Below are positions 42,035-50,538 of a DNA stretch of 64,000 nt, in pieces. The position numbers were made by a program, and so were the translations under genes. The first letter of the stretch is position 1; every line of letters starts with the position of its first letter. A model generated the notes under the pieces. That model was not told the origin of the DNA, ran no database searches, and saw only the letters and a program-made list of their open reading frames with translations. This DNA is from Bryobacterales bacterium (GTDB lineage Bacteria; Acidobacteriota; Terriglobia; Bryobacterales; Bryobacteraceae). The stretch covers positions 56,534 to 120,533 of the forward strand of contig PLRJ01000162.1 of the NCBI GenBank assembly GCA_003163855.1, in the 5' to 3' direction.

Positions 42035-42211
42035 TTCGATTGGGATAAGGAAACCTAGGACACATCCCCGTCACGGTGTGACTCCGCAGGAAGTGGAGGG
42101 ATTGTTCTAACTTGCTCACGTTGAGTCCCGGACGAACCAGTAAAGGGCGAGGAGCGGTTTCTGGTCTATGGCATTTCGGCTGGTGGGCGTCTGCTGACGG
42201 TCGTTGTTTTG
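42035..42211 (+). pseudogene. BrnT-like toxin remnant, frameshifted
   Basis: Across frames: FDWDK / NLGHI / RHGVTPQEVEGLF / VPDEPVKGEERFLVYGISAGGRLLTVVVLT. Confidence 0.65.
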
Positions 42212-42487
42212 ACCACCACGTCCACCGTGCCGGCGCACGTTCTGCCCGACAATTTGCAACAGGCGAGCGGCATGCGCATTTCGCGCGACAGCAGCGGCAT
42301 GCTGGCGCCCGATGCGTCGCTCTTTGAAGGGGTCGCCGATTTTGAGCGCCGCAAGATTATTGAAGCGTTGGAACGGGTCAACTACAGCCAGACGGAAGCA
42401 GTAGAATTGTTACGCATTCCTCTATCAACTCTGAACCAGAAGATCAAACGGCGCAGCATTGACGTCAAGCGGAAGGGTGCTAGTTAG
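42203..42487 (+). pseudogene. Partial duplicate of the NtrC-type gene 3' end (Fis HTH region)
   Basis: Near-identical and gap-free to 40843-41127, constant offset 1360. Confidence 0.92.
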
Positions 42488-42503
42488 CGATACAGTATGG
42501 GGC

Positions 42504-42938
42504 ATGAACTGGAAACTGCTATTCCAACTCTCCCTCTTCGGCCTTGTCATGGGTTTGGGCACGGTCTTTTTCATCCCCTCCAATATCGAGCCGTTCTGCT
42601 GGCTTGCTATTTTCTTGATCTGCGCTTGGTGCATTGCTAAGCAGACCGTTGCCCGGCGTTTTCTGCACGGCTTGTGCCTCGGGCTGGCAAACAGCTTCTG
42701 GATAACTACCTGCCACATTGTGCTGTTTGCCCAATATGCCGTCAGGCACATGCAAGAAGTACAGATGATGCAGTCAGGTCCGCTAGGTGCGTCGCCGCGC
42801 TTGATGACTTTATTCGTTGGCATCATCGCTGGCCTGGTATCCGGATTGATTATTGGTTTGTCATCGCTCGCGGCCGCCAAAATGGTTAAGCCTGGGGTTC
42901 ACGCTGCACCGGTAGCTGCGCTCAGGCAGAGTGCCTAA
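42504..42938 (+). CDS. Small hypothetical membrane protein
   Basis: MNWKLLFQLSLFGLVMGLGTVFFIPSNIEPFCWLAIFLICAWC; further TM segments. Confidence 0.75.
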   Translation: MNWKLLFQLSLFGLVMGLGTVFFIPSNIEPFCWLAIFLICAWCIAKQTVARRFLHGLCLGLANSFWITTCHIVLFAQYAVRHMQEVQMMQSGPLGASPRLMTLFVGIIAGLVSGLIIGLSSLAAAKMVKPGVHAAPVAALRQSA

Positions 42939-43066
42939 ACGGGCCGTTGCCGGTTCGGGTCGGCTGAGGGCCATGGCATCCCTGGGCGCTATCAATCGCG
43001 CAAGGTGTTGCCGCTTTGCCCGCGGTAATCTGCCGCAGAACATGGCTGAGATGTCGGTTGTAGGAG

Positions 43067-43081
43067 GCCTCCGCGGGAGGC
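43067..43081. terminator. Short GC-rich hairpin
   Basis: GCCTCC-GCG-GGAGGC; no U-tract seen. Confidence 0.3.
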
Positions 43082-43236
43082 GTGCCAACGCTGCATATCG
43101 AAGGAGCTAAACACCGCTTCCGCCTGGAGCAATAAGCTGATTGAGGGGGTCGGGCAGTTCTTCAAACATGAAGTTCTTCAACGGCTAAATTCAACAGTCA
43201 TCAGCCTAGCAGTCCAACCCAAACTGTGCCCGCACA

Positions 43237-43304
43237 AAAGGAACTCGCCAGCTCTTTCGGCGGGGCGCTTCATACCGCGTTCGTCTTGCGCGTGTTTCTT
43301 AAAA
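43237..43304 (+). repeat. Leader repeat element, copy 1 (upstream of DUF1844 gene)
   Basis: AAAGGAACTCGCCAGCTCTTTCGGCGG...CCGCGTTCGTCTTGCGCGTGTTTCTTAAAA. Confidence 0.75.
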
Positions 43305-43330
43305 CATCCAAGTAAAATAAAGTTGTTGGT

Positions 43331-43711
43331 ATGCCTGAACAGAACGAACACGATTCCGAATTCCCCCTGCCCCCGCCCTCCTTTTCCTTTCTAGTGGAGT
43401 CAATCCTGATGCAAACTCAAATGCAGCTGGGTCTTTTCTCCATGGGCGCACAAGAAGAAAAGGAAGAACCCAATTTAAAATTGGCGCGCCACTCCATCGA
43501 TCTGCTTTCCGTCCTGCATGAAAAAACGCGCGGCAATCTATCCATTGAGGAGCAGCGCCTGCTCGAAAACGGCCTCACCGAGGTCCGCTTCCGTTTCGTA
43601 CAGGTTTCCGAAGATCTGAAGAAATCCAAGCAAAAACCCGCAGTCGACAAAGCAGACGATCAGCCGCTCATCATCACCTCAGACGGAGGAAAAGGTTCCA
43701 GAAGCGAATAG
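43331..43711 (+). CDS. DUF1844 protein
   Basis: FSFLVESILMQTQMQLGLF...LKLARHSIDLLSVLHEKTRGNLSIEEQRLLENGLTEVRFRFVQVS. Confidence 0.9.
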   Translation: MPEQNEHDSEFPLPPPSFSFLVESILMQTQMQLGLFSMGAQEEKEEPNLKLARHSIDLLSVLHEKTRGNLSIEEQRLLENGLTEVRFRFVQVSEDLKKSKQKPAVDKADDQPLIITSDGGKGSRSE

Positions 43712-43712
43712 C

Positions 43713-44516
43713 ATGCTCGACCAGTTCGGGCACGCCTCCATTCTTGTCCTCGGATCCGGCACCAGCGTCGGCGTGCCCATGGTGGGCTGCAAATGTAAGG
43801 TCTGCCATTCGGACGATCCGCGCGACCGCCGCCTTCGGCCTTCTGTTCTCTTAAAGCTCGACGACAAACGAATTTTGATCGATAGCGGACCCGATTTCCG
43901 TTATCAGGCGCTCCGCTTCGGCATCGAACGTCTGGATGCCATCCTCTATACCCACGCGCATGCAGACCACATCCTGGGATTGGACGACGTAAGGCCCTTC
44001 AACTTCATGCAGCGCCAAAATATTCCTATTTACGCGTCCGCCGAAACCCTCGGCGCCATTGAAAAGACCTTCGCTTACGTGTTTCAGGAAGCACCCACCG
44101 AATCCAGCCGCCCGCGCCTTTCTCCCCACATCTTTAATACCGATCCTTTCTGCGCGGCCGGCGTTTCCATCACGCCCATCCGCCTTTCGCACGGCAGCAC
44201 CATCACGCACGGTTTTCGCTTCGGCGACTGCGCTTATCTCACCGACCACAGCGAGATTCCGCCCGAAAGCCTCGACCGCCTTCACGATCTCGACGTGCTC
44301 TTTCTGGATGCGCTGCGCCACAATCCTCATCCCACGCATTCCACTGTCGAACAATCCTTATTAACGGTTGAGAAGCTTAAGCCCAGGCGCGCCTTCTTCA
44401 CCCACGTATCGCACGATCTCATGCATTCCACCCTCGAGGCGCGCATGCCGCCCGCTGTCCACGTTGCCTACGACGGTTTGGAAATCCCCATCGGCGTCAG
44501 GGCGGCCGTGGCATGA
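43713..44516 (+). CDS. MBL-fold metallohydrolase (PhnP-like)
   Basis: LGSGTSVGVPMVGCKCKVCHSDDPRDRRLRPS; THAHADHILGLDD. Confidence 0.9.
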   Translation: MLDQFGHASILVLGSGTSVGVPMVGCKCKVCHSDDPRDRRLRPSVLLKLDDKRILIDSGPDFRYQALRFGIERLDAILYTHAHADHILGLDDVRPFNFMQRQNIPIYASAETLGAIEKTFAYVFQEAPTESSRPRLSPHIFNTDPFCAAGVSITPIRLSHGSTITHGFRFGDCAYLTDHSEIPPESLDRLHDLDVLFLDALRHNPHPTHSTVEQSLLTVEKLKPRRAFFTHVSHDLMHSTLEARMPPAVHVAYDGLEIPIGVRAAVA

Positions 44517-45481
44517 CCCAGTTAGTTTTCCGTTCCCTCGATGAAGCGCGCGGACGCTTCGGCCCCTGTTCGCTCGCCATCGGCAACTTCGACGGAGTTC
44601 ACATCGGGCACCAGGCGCTGCTCCGCACCACCCGCGCTTTCGCGCTGGCCAACAATCTTCAAACCGGCGTTCTCACTTTTCATCCCCATCCCACCGTCTT
44701 AGTCGCGCCCTCGCGTGTTCCGCCTATGCTCTGCACGCTGGAACAGCGCATCGCACGCCTGCGGGCCTTCGGTGCTCAAAAGGTTTTGGTGCTCCCTTTT
44801 ACCGAAGCCTTGGCGCTTCTCACTCCTGAAGAGTTCATTACGGCTATTCATTCCTCGCTCGAAACTAAAGGCATATTTGTCGGCGACAATTTCCGCTTCG
44901 GCCATAAAAAAGCGGGCACAACCGAAGTGCTCGCCGCATTAGGCCAAAAACATAACTTCGCCACCACCTTCCTGAACCGCCTCACCTTTCGCGGCAAAAT
45001 CGTCTCCAGTTCCGCCGTCAGGCTGGCTCTTTCTGAACACCGCCTGCTGCTGGCCGGCCACTTGCTCGGCCGCTGTTTCTCAGTCGAAGGCACGGTTGTC
45101 TCAGGGCAGGGAATCGGCTCCAAACAAACCGTTCCCACTCTCAACCTGCGGCCCCACGAAGGACAGCTTCAACTGCGCGGCGTCTATGTAACCAGAACTT
45201 TCGATCTTGATAACCGCCGTTCCTGGCCCTCCATCACCAACGCGGGCGTTCGTCCTACCTTCGGTGGCGGCGAAGTAACCATCGAAACCTTTCTGCTCGG
45301 TTCCTTGACCGGAGAAACCCCGCAAAGAATACGGGTGGATTTCAACCATTACCTCCGCCCCGAAAAACAGTTCTCGTCCCCTCAGGAATTGAAAGAGCAG
45401 ATACTCAAAGATGTAACTAGGGCACGCACTTACTGGCGCAGGGTGCAAACACTGAAGCAACCCTCCGCTTCGATATACTGA
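44513..45481 (+). CDS. ribF: Bifunctional riboflavin kinase/FAD synthetase
   Basis: AIGNFDGVHIGHQALL; VGDNFRFGHKKAGT; GIGSKQTVPTLNL; NAGVRPTFGGGEVTIETFLL. Confidence 0.94.
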   Translation: MTQLVFRSLDEARGRFGPCSLAIGNFDGVHIGHQALLRTTRAFALANNLQTGVLTFHPHPTVLVAPSRVPPMLCTLEQRIARLRAFGAQKVLVLPFTEALALLTPEEFITAIHSSLETKGIFVGDNFRFGHKKAGTTEVLAALGQKHNFATTFLNRLTFRGKIVSSSAVRLALSEHRLLLAGHLLGRCFSVEGTVVSGQGIGSKQTVPTLNLRPHEGQLQLRGVYVTRTFDLDNRRSWPSITNAGVRPTFGGGEVTIETFLLGSLTGETPQRIRVDFNHYLRPEKQFSSPQELKEQILKDVTRARTYWRRVQTLKQPSASIY

Positions 45482-45524
45482 GGTTTCTCAAGCGCAAAGG
45501 GCGCGGATGCGCTCCGCCAGTGGG

Positions 45525-45590
45525 AAAGGAACTCGCTAGCTCTTTCGGCGGATCGGCTGACGCCGCGCCCGTCTTGCGCGTTTCTTAAAA
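45525..45590 (+). repeat. Leader repeat element, copy 2 (upstream of lacD-like gene)
   Basis: AAAGGAACTCGCTAGCTCTTTCGGCGG...CCGCGCCCGTCTTGCGCGTTTCTTAAAA. Confidence 0.75.
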
Positions 45591-45609
45591 ATATTGAGGA
45601 GTCAAAAAC

Positions 45610-46620
45610 ATGCAGCTTTCTGAAGGCAAAATCAAGCATATGAACGCCTTGTCCAACGACAAAGGTGTCATCGCCGCCGCCGCGATGGATCAACGCGGCA
45701 GTCTGCGCAAGTCCATCGCAGCCGCCAAAGGTGTTCCTCAGGAACAAGTAACGAACGAGATGATGGAAGAGTTCAAGATCTGTGTCTCCAAGGTCCTGAC
45801 GCCCCACGCCAGCGCCATCTTGCTCGATCCCGAGTTCGGTCTCCCCGCCGCCAAAGCGCGCGCGAAAAATGCGGGTCTCTTGCTTGCTTACGAAGAAAGC
45901 GGCTATGACAACACCAAGCCGGGTCGTCTGCCCGACTTACTGCCCCACTTATCTGTCAAGCGCATTAAGGACGACGGTGCCGATGCCGTCAAGATCCTCA
46001 TTTACTACACTCCCTTTGATGACGCCGACGTTAACGACATCAAGCACGCCTTCATTGAACGCATTGGCGCTGAGTGCGAGACCTACGATATTCCTTTCTT
46101 CCTCGAATTTGTCGGCTACGACCATAAAGGCGGCGATGAAAAAGGCTTGGAATACGCCAGGAAAAAGCCCGGCATCGTCATCGGTGCCATGAAGGAGTTC
46201 AGCAAGCCCCAATATAAAGTGGACATGCTGAAGGTGGAAGTGCCGGTCAACGCTCCGTTCGTCGAAGGCAGCAGCGTGTACAAAGGCGTCGCCGCCTACA
46301 CCCGCAAGGAAGCGCTCGATCTTTATCGCAAAGCGGCCGACGAAGCCACCAAACCCTTCATCTATCTCAGCGCCGGTGTCGGCAACGCCGAGTTCGTGGA
46401 ATCGTTAAACATGGCCGCCGAAGCCGGAACTGCCTATTCAGGCGTGTTGTGTGGACGCGCTACCTGGAAGGAAGGCATCCCGGTCTATGGCAAACACGGT
46501 GGTAAAGCCCTGGAAGATTGGCTGCAGGACGAAGGTCTGAAAAACATCAACGCTGTCAACGAAGCCATCAAGCCTGCCAAGCCCTGGCAGTTGAAAGCTG
46601 GTCTTACTGTCGGAGTCTAG
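45610..46620 (+). CDS. lacD: Tagatose-1,6-bisphosphate aldolase (LacD-like)
   Basis: [51 protein letters not shown]. Confidence 0.9.
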   Translation: MQLSEGKIKHMNALSNDKGVIAAAAMDQRGSLRKSIAAAKGVPQEQVTNEMMEEFKICVSKVLTPHASAILLDPEFGLPAAKARAKNAGLLLAYEESGYDNTKPGRLPDLLPHLSVKRIKDDGADAVKILIYYTPFDDADVNDIKHAFIERIGAECETYDIPFFLEFVGYDHKGGDEKGLEYARKKPGIVIGAMKEFSKPQYKVDMLKVEVPVNAPFVEGSSVYKGVAAYTRKEALDLYRKAADEATKPFIYLSAGVGNAEFVESLNMAAEAGTAYSGVLCGRATWKEGIPVYGKHGGKALEDWLQDEGLKNINAVNEAIKPAKPWQLKAGLTVGV

Positions 46621-46624
46621 CGCT

Positions 46625-47731
46625 TTGCCCTTTGCTTCCGTGCCCGAAGCCATCGAGGAATTTCGGCAGGGGAAAATTCTTGTTGTAGTGGACGATGAGG
46701 ATCGCGAAAACGAAGGCGATCTCACGCTCGCGGCCGATAAAGTCACGCCCGAGGCCATCAACTTCATGGCTACTCATGGCCGCGGCCTTATCTGTCTGGC
46801 GGTTGATGCCGCCACCTGCGATCGTCTTGAACTCCAGCCCATGTCGCCGGTCAACACAGCCCGCTTCGGTACCGCCTTCTGCGAAGCCATCGATGCGTCC
46901 GAAGGCGTTTCCACCGGCATCTCCGCTTACGACCGCGCCCACACCATTCGCGTAGCCATGGATCCAGCCTCCAAGCCGCACGATCTGGCACGCCCCGGCC
47001 ACGTCTTTCCGCTGCGTGCCCGCCCCGGCGGCGTTTTGGTGCGCTGCGGGCAAACGGAAGCCGCCGTCGATCTGGCTAAATTGGCCAACTTTTCCCCCGG
47101 CGGCGTTATCTGCGAAATTATGAACGAAGACGGAACCATGGCCCGCGTTCCGCAACTGATCGAATTCTGCCAGCGCTACGGCTTGAAAATGATTTCCGTC
47201 GCCGAACTTATTCGCTACCGCATGCAGACCGAACGCGTTGTCCAGCGCGAAGCCAGCGGCGTCATGCGCACCCCCCAGGGGGAGTTCCGCGCTGTTCGTT
47301 TTGTCAGCCGCGTCAACGACGAAGCTCATCTCGCGCTGGTCTATGGCGACGTCGAAGGCAAATCCGACGTTCTGGTGCGCGTTCATTCCCACTGCGTCTA
47401 CGGCGACGTTTTCGATTCGCTCGATTGCGAGTGCCACCGCATTATTCCAGCGGCCTTGGAAGCTATCGTGCGCGCTGGCGCCGGTGTCTTGCTCTATCTG
47501 CACCAGACCGGCCCTGGTTTGCAGACCGCTTGGCGCGATGGCAGTCACCACATCCTCGTCCATGGCCAAACCCGCCATCAGCCTCTCCAGCATGAAACCG
47601 GATTGGGTGCGCAGATTCTTTCCGATCTTGGTTTGACCACCATCAAACTCCTGACCAACCACCCGCGAAAAGTAGTTGGCCTGGAAGGTTTTGGCATTCA
47701 GATTACTCAGCAGGTGCCACTCCCCCGCTAA
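46625..47731 (+). CDS. ribB: RibBA-like: DHBP synthase with degenerate GTP cyclohydrolase II domain
   Basis: TTG start; [35 protein letters not shown]; Zn-type [17 protein letters not shown] but HQTGPGLQT in place of RQEGRxIGL. Confidence 0.88.
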   Translation: MPFASVPEAIEEFRQGKILVVVDDEDRENEGDLTLAADKVTPEAINFMATHGRGLICLAVDAATCDRLELQPMSPVNTARFGTAFCEAIDASEGVSTGISAYDRAHTIRVAMDPASKPHDLARPGHVFPLRARPGGVLVRCGQTEAAVDLAKLANFSPGGVICEIMNEDGTMARVPQLIEFCQRYGLKMISVAELIRYRMQTERVVQREASGVMRTPQGEFRAVRFVSRVNDEAHLALVYGDVEGKSDVLVRVHSHCVYGDVFDSLDCECHRIIPAALEAIVRAGAGVLLYLHQTGPGLQTAWRDGSHHILVHGQTRHQPLQHETGLGAQILSDLGLTTIKLLTNHPRKVVGLEGFGIQITQQVPLPR

Positions 47732-47734
47732 CAA

Positions 47735-49897
47735 ATGCTTATTAGAACCGGAACCTTACTCTCAATCGTCCTTCTAGCCACGACTGTCCTGCCCGCGCAG
47801 CAACTCTCCTTGGATCGCCTTTTTGCCCGCCCCTTCCTGTGGGGCACCTGGCCGTCGCAAATCGCCTGGGCCAAGGATTCCCACCTGCTGGGCTTCCTCT
47901 GGAACGCGCACGGCGAGTCGTTCAAAGATCTCTACGTCTACAACGCCGAGGGCAAGAAACTGCTCCGGCTGACCGATCTCCAAGGCCTGAAAGATCCCAT
48001 CAACGACACCGAAGCCGAACACGATATCCATCGCAAAGACTATCTTCCCCCTCCGCCCGGACTCGCCTCTTTTGACCTCTCTCACGATGGCTCAAAGGCC
48101 GTCTTTTCCTATCGAGGCGATCTGTTTATCGTCAGCACGTCAGGCGGCGCGCCCCAGCGGCTTACCAAGACCAAGGCCGCTGAAGTAAACCCGCAATTTT
48201 CGCCCGACGCCACTAAAATCGCCTTCACCCAAGCCGGTCAGTTATATGTCATGAGTCTGAACGGCGGCTTGCTCGACCAGCGCACCGACATCAAACCACC
48301 GGCATCCCTTACCAGTTATCGCTGGTCCCCGAACGGCAGATATCTCGCCTATTCCATTCAACCAACGCCCGGCCGCACCATGCCGCTACCTATCTACTCC
48401 GGCCAGTTCGTAACCGCCTCGCCTTTCCCGCGCTCCGTCGCTGGTGACTCCACCGGCGGCTGGCACTGGTACGTAGTCGAAAGCAGCGGCGACGCTCCCG
48501 CGCGTGAGTTAGACTTCGGCAAAGGAAACGCCAGCCGTGCCGTGCAATGGTCTCCCGATTCGAAATTCTTGCTCGTCACTACCCAAAGCGCCGACTTCAA
48601 AAGCCAAGACATCCGCATCGCCAGCGCCGATACTCTAAAATCAAATTCCGTGTTCCACCAGACCGACGACCGCTGGGTCGAAACCTCCGACGCCGGCTGG
48701 GATCCTCAGTCGAAGCACATCTGGTTCGTTAGCGATCAGACCGGCTACCAGCAGCTTTATGTAGTGGATGCGGATGGCGCCAACAGGAAGCAGATTACCA
48801 AGGGTTTATGGGATATCCACAACGATCCCTTTTCCCACAATCCGCAGTGGATCGGCGACTATATTTACTATTCTTCGACGCAACAAAGCACGGCGGAACG
48901 TCAGTATTATAAGGTCAAAGCCGACGGCTCTTCCGATCCCGACCGCCTCAGCACCCGCGAAGGCATGAATATCGGTTGGATGTCGGAAGACGGCACCCAG
49001 CAGGCGCTGCTGGAAGCCGATCCGAAAGAGCCCTTCGATCTGTATGTCAACGGCGAGCGTGTTACTAAGTCGCCGCTGCCCGAGTTCTACCAGCTTCCCT
49101 GGGCCGCGACAACTTACTTCACTTATCCATCCCTAAAAGATCACAAACAAGTCGCGGCCCGCTTATTACTGCCGCTCGGCTATAAGCCTAACGATCCAAA
49201 CCAGGCCAAGCGGCCCGCCATCGTCTACATCCACGGCTCCGGTTACGCCACCAGCGTCTTGAAGCAATGGGGCAGCTACCAGGAACAGCGCTTTGCCTTC
49301 AACAACTACTTAGTAAGTAAAGGCTATGTCGTGCTCGAAATGGATTACCGCGGCAGCACCGACTACGGCCGCGATTGGCGCACCGGAGTCTATCTCAAAA
49401 TGAGCGGTCCCGACCTCGAAGATGTTTTGGGCGGAGTCGAATATCTGCGCGGCTTGAAGAACATCGACATGGCCCGCATAGGAATCTGGGGCTGGAGTTA
49501 CGGCGGTTTTATGACCGCTGCCGCCATGTTCAAAGCTCCCGAAACCTTCAAAGCGGGCGCGGCGTTTTCGGGCGTTTACGATTGGGCCAATTACAACGCC
49601 GTCTACACCGACGAGCGCCTGACCGCACCGTATGAGAATCCCGAGGCGTTCCGCCGCAGCTCACCCATCACCTTTTCCAATCAACTGCAAAACCATCTCC
49701 TCATCCTTCACGGCATTGCCGATACCAACGTGCTTTTTCAGGAAGCCGCACAGCTTTCCGAAAAGCTGATTCATGAAGGCAAAAGCTTTGAGGAAGCTTT
49801 CTATCCTGAGGAGAACCACGCTTACGTGCGCGACGAAAGCTATCGCGATGCATTCGCCCGCGCCGCTGAGTTCTTCGACCGCAACCTTAAGCAGTAA
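47735..49897 (+). CDS. S9 family peptidase (DPP IV/prolyl oligopeptidase-like)
   Basis: Propeller plus GIWGWSYGGFMTAAAM; late PEENHAY. Confidence 0.93.
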   Translation: MLIRTGTLLSIVLLATTVLPAQQLSLDRLFARPFLWGTWPSQIAWAKDSHLLGFLWNAHGESFKDLYVYNAEGKKLLRLTDLQGLKDPINDTEAEHDIHRKDYLPPPPGLASFDLSHDGSKAVFSYRGDLFIVSTSGGAPQRLTKTKAAEVNPQFSPDATKIAFTQAGQLYVMSLNGGLLDQRTDIKPPASLTSYRWSPNGRYLAYSIQPTPGRTMPLPIYSGQFVTASPFPRSVAGDSTGGWHWYVVESSGDAPARELDFGKGNASRAVQWSPDSKFLLVTTQSADFKSQDIRIASADTLKSNSVFHQTDDRWVETSDAGWDPQSKHIWFVSDQTGYQQLYVVDADGANRKQITKGLWDIHNDPFSHNPQWIGDYIYYSSTQQSTAERQYYKVKADGSSDPDRLSTREGMNIGWMSEDGTQQALLEADPKEPFDLYVNGERVTKSPLPEFYQLPWAATTYFTYPSLKDHKQVAARLLLPLGYKPNDPNQAKRPAIVYIHGSGYATSVLKQWGSYQEQRFAFNNYLVSKGYVVLEMDYRGSTDYGRDWRTGVYLKMSGPDLEDVLGGVEYLRGLKNIDMARIGIWGWSYGGFMTAAAMFKAPETFKAGAAFSGVYDWANYNAVYTDERLTAPYENPEAFRRSSPITFSNQLQNHLLILHGIADTNVLFQEAAQLSEKLIHEGKSFEEAFYPEENHAYVRDESYRDAFARAAEFFDRNLKQ

Positions 49898-50538
49898 TGG
49901 CCAAGTCATTCGAACTGCCGCGCTTCTATCCCATTCTCGATACAGCCGTGCTCAGAAGCCGCGAATGTGGCGTCCTACTAGCGGCTGAATGCCTGTTGCG
50001 GGCCGGTGCGCGCATTCTACAGTACCGGAATAAGAACGGCTGGCACCAATTCCACTATGATGAGGCAAGTAACATTGCAGAGCTTTGCCGGCAGGCAGGC
50101 GCGCTGTTCGTCGTAAACGACCGTGCAGACTATGCACAGCTTCTGAATGCCGGATTACATATTGGACAGGATGATCTTCCGCCCGTGGCAGCTCGAATGG
50201 TTGTACCGAACGCAGTTCTAGGGTTTTCCACTCACAATGCGCTGCAACTGCGCCACGCCAGCGATGCGCCTGCCGATTATCTTTCGCTCGGACCCATCTT
50301 TGCTACCTCCTCAAAAGAGAAGCCCGATCCTGTCGTGGGCGTCGATGGCCTCAAAGCCATGCGAGCCCTCACCAATAAACCCTTATGTGCCATCGGTGGC
50401 ATCACCTTGGCCAATGCCCCACAGGTCCTGGAAGCCAAAGCAGATTCTATTGCGGTTATATCCGCCCTCTTGCCCGAAAAATGCGATGCCGCCAGCCTCA
50501 CAGCTCGCGCGGCGGAATGGTTGAAGTTATCACAATGA
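49897..50538 (+). CDS. thiE: Thiamine phosphate synthase
   Basis: GARILQYRNK; LFVVNDRADYAQLLNAGLHIGQDDL; DYLSLGPIFATSSK; AIGGITLANA. Confidence 0.9.
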   Translation: MAKSFELPRFYPILDTAVLRSRECGVLLAAECLLRAGARILQYRNKNGWHQFHYDEASNIAELCRQAGALFVVNDRADYAQLLNAGLHIGQDDLPPVAARMVVPNAVLGFSTHNALQLRHASDAPADYLSLGPIFATSSKEKPDPVVGVDGLKAMRALTNKPLCAIGGITLANAPQVLEAKADSIAVISALLPEKCDAASLTARAAEWLKLSQ

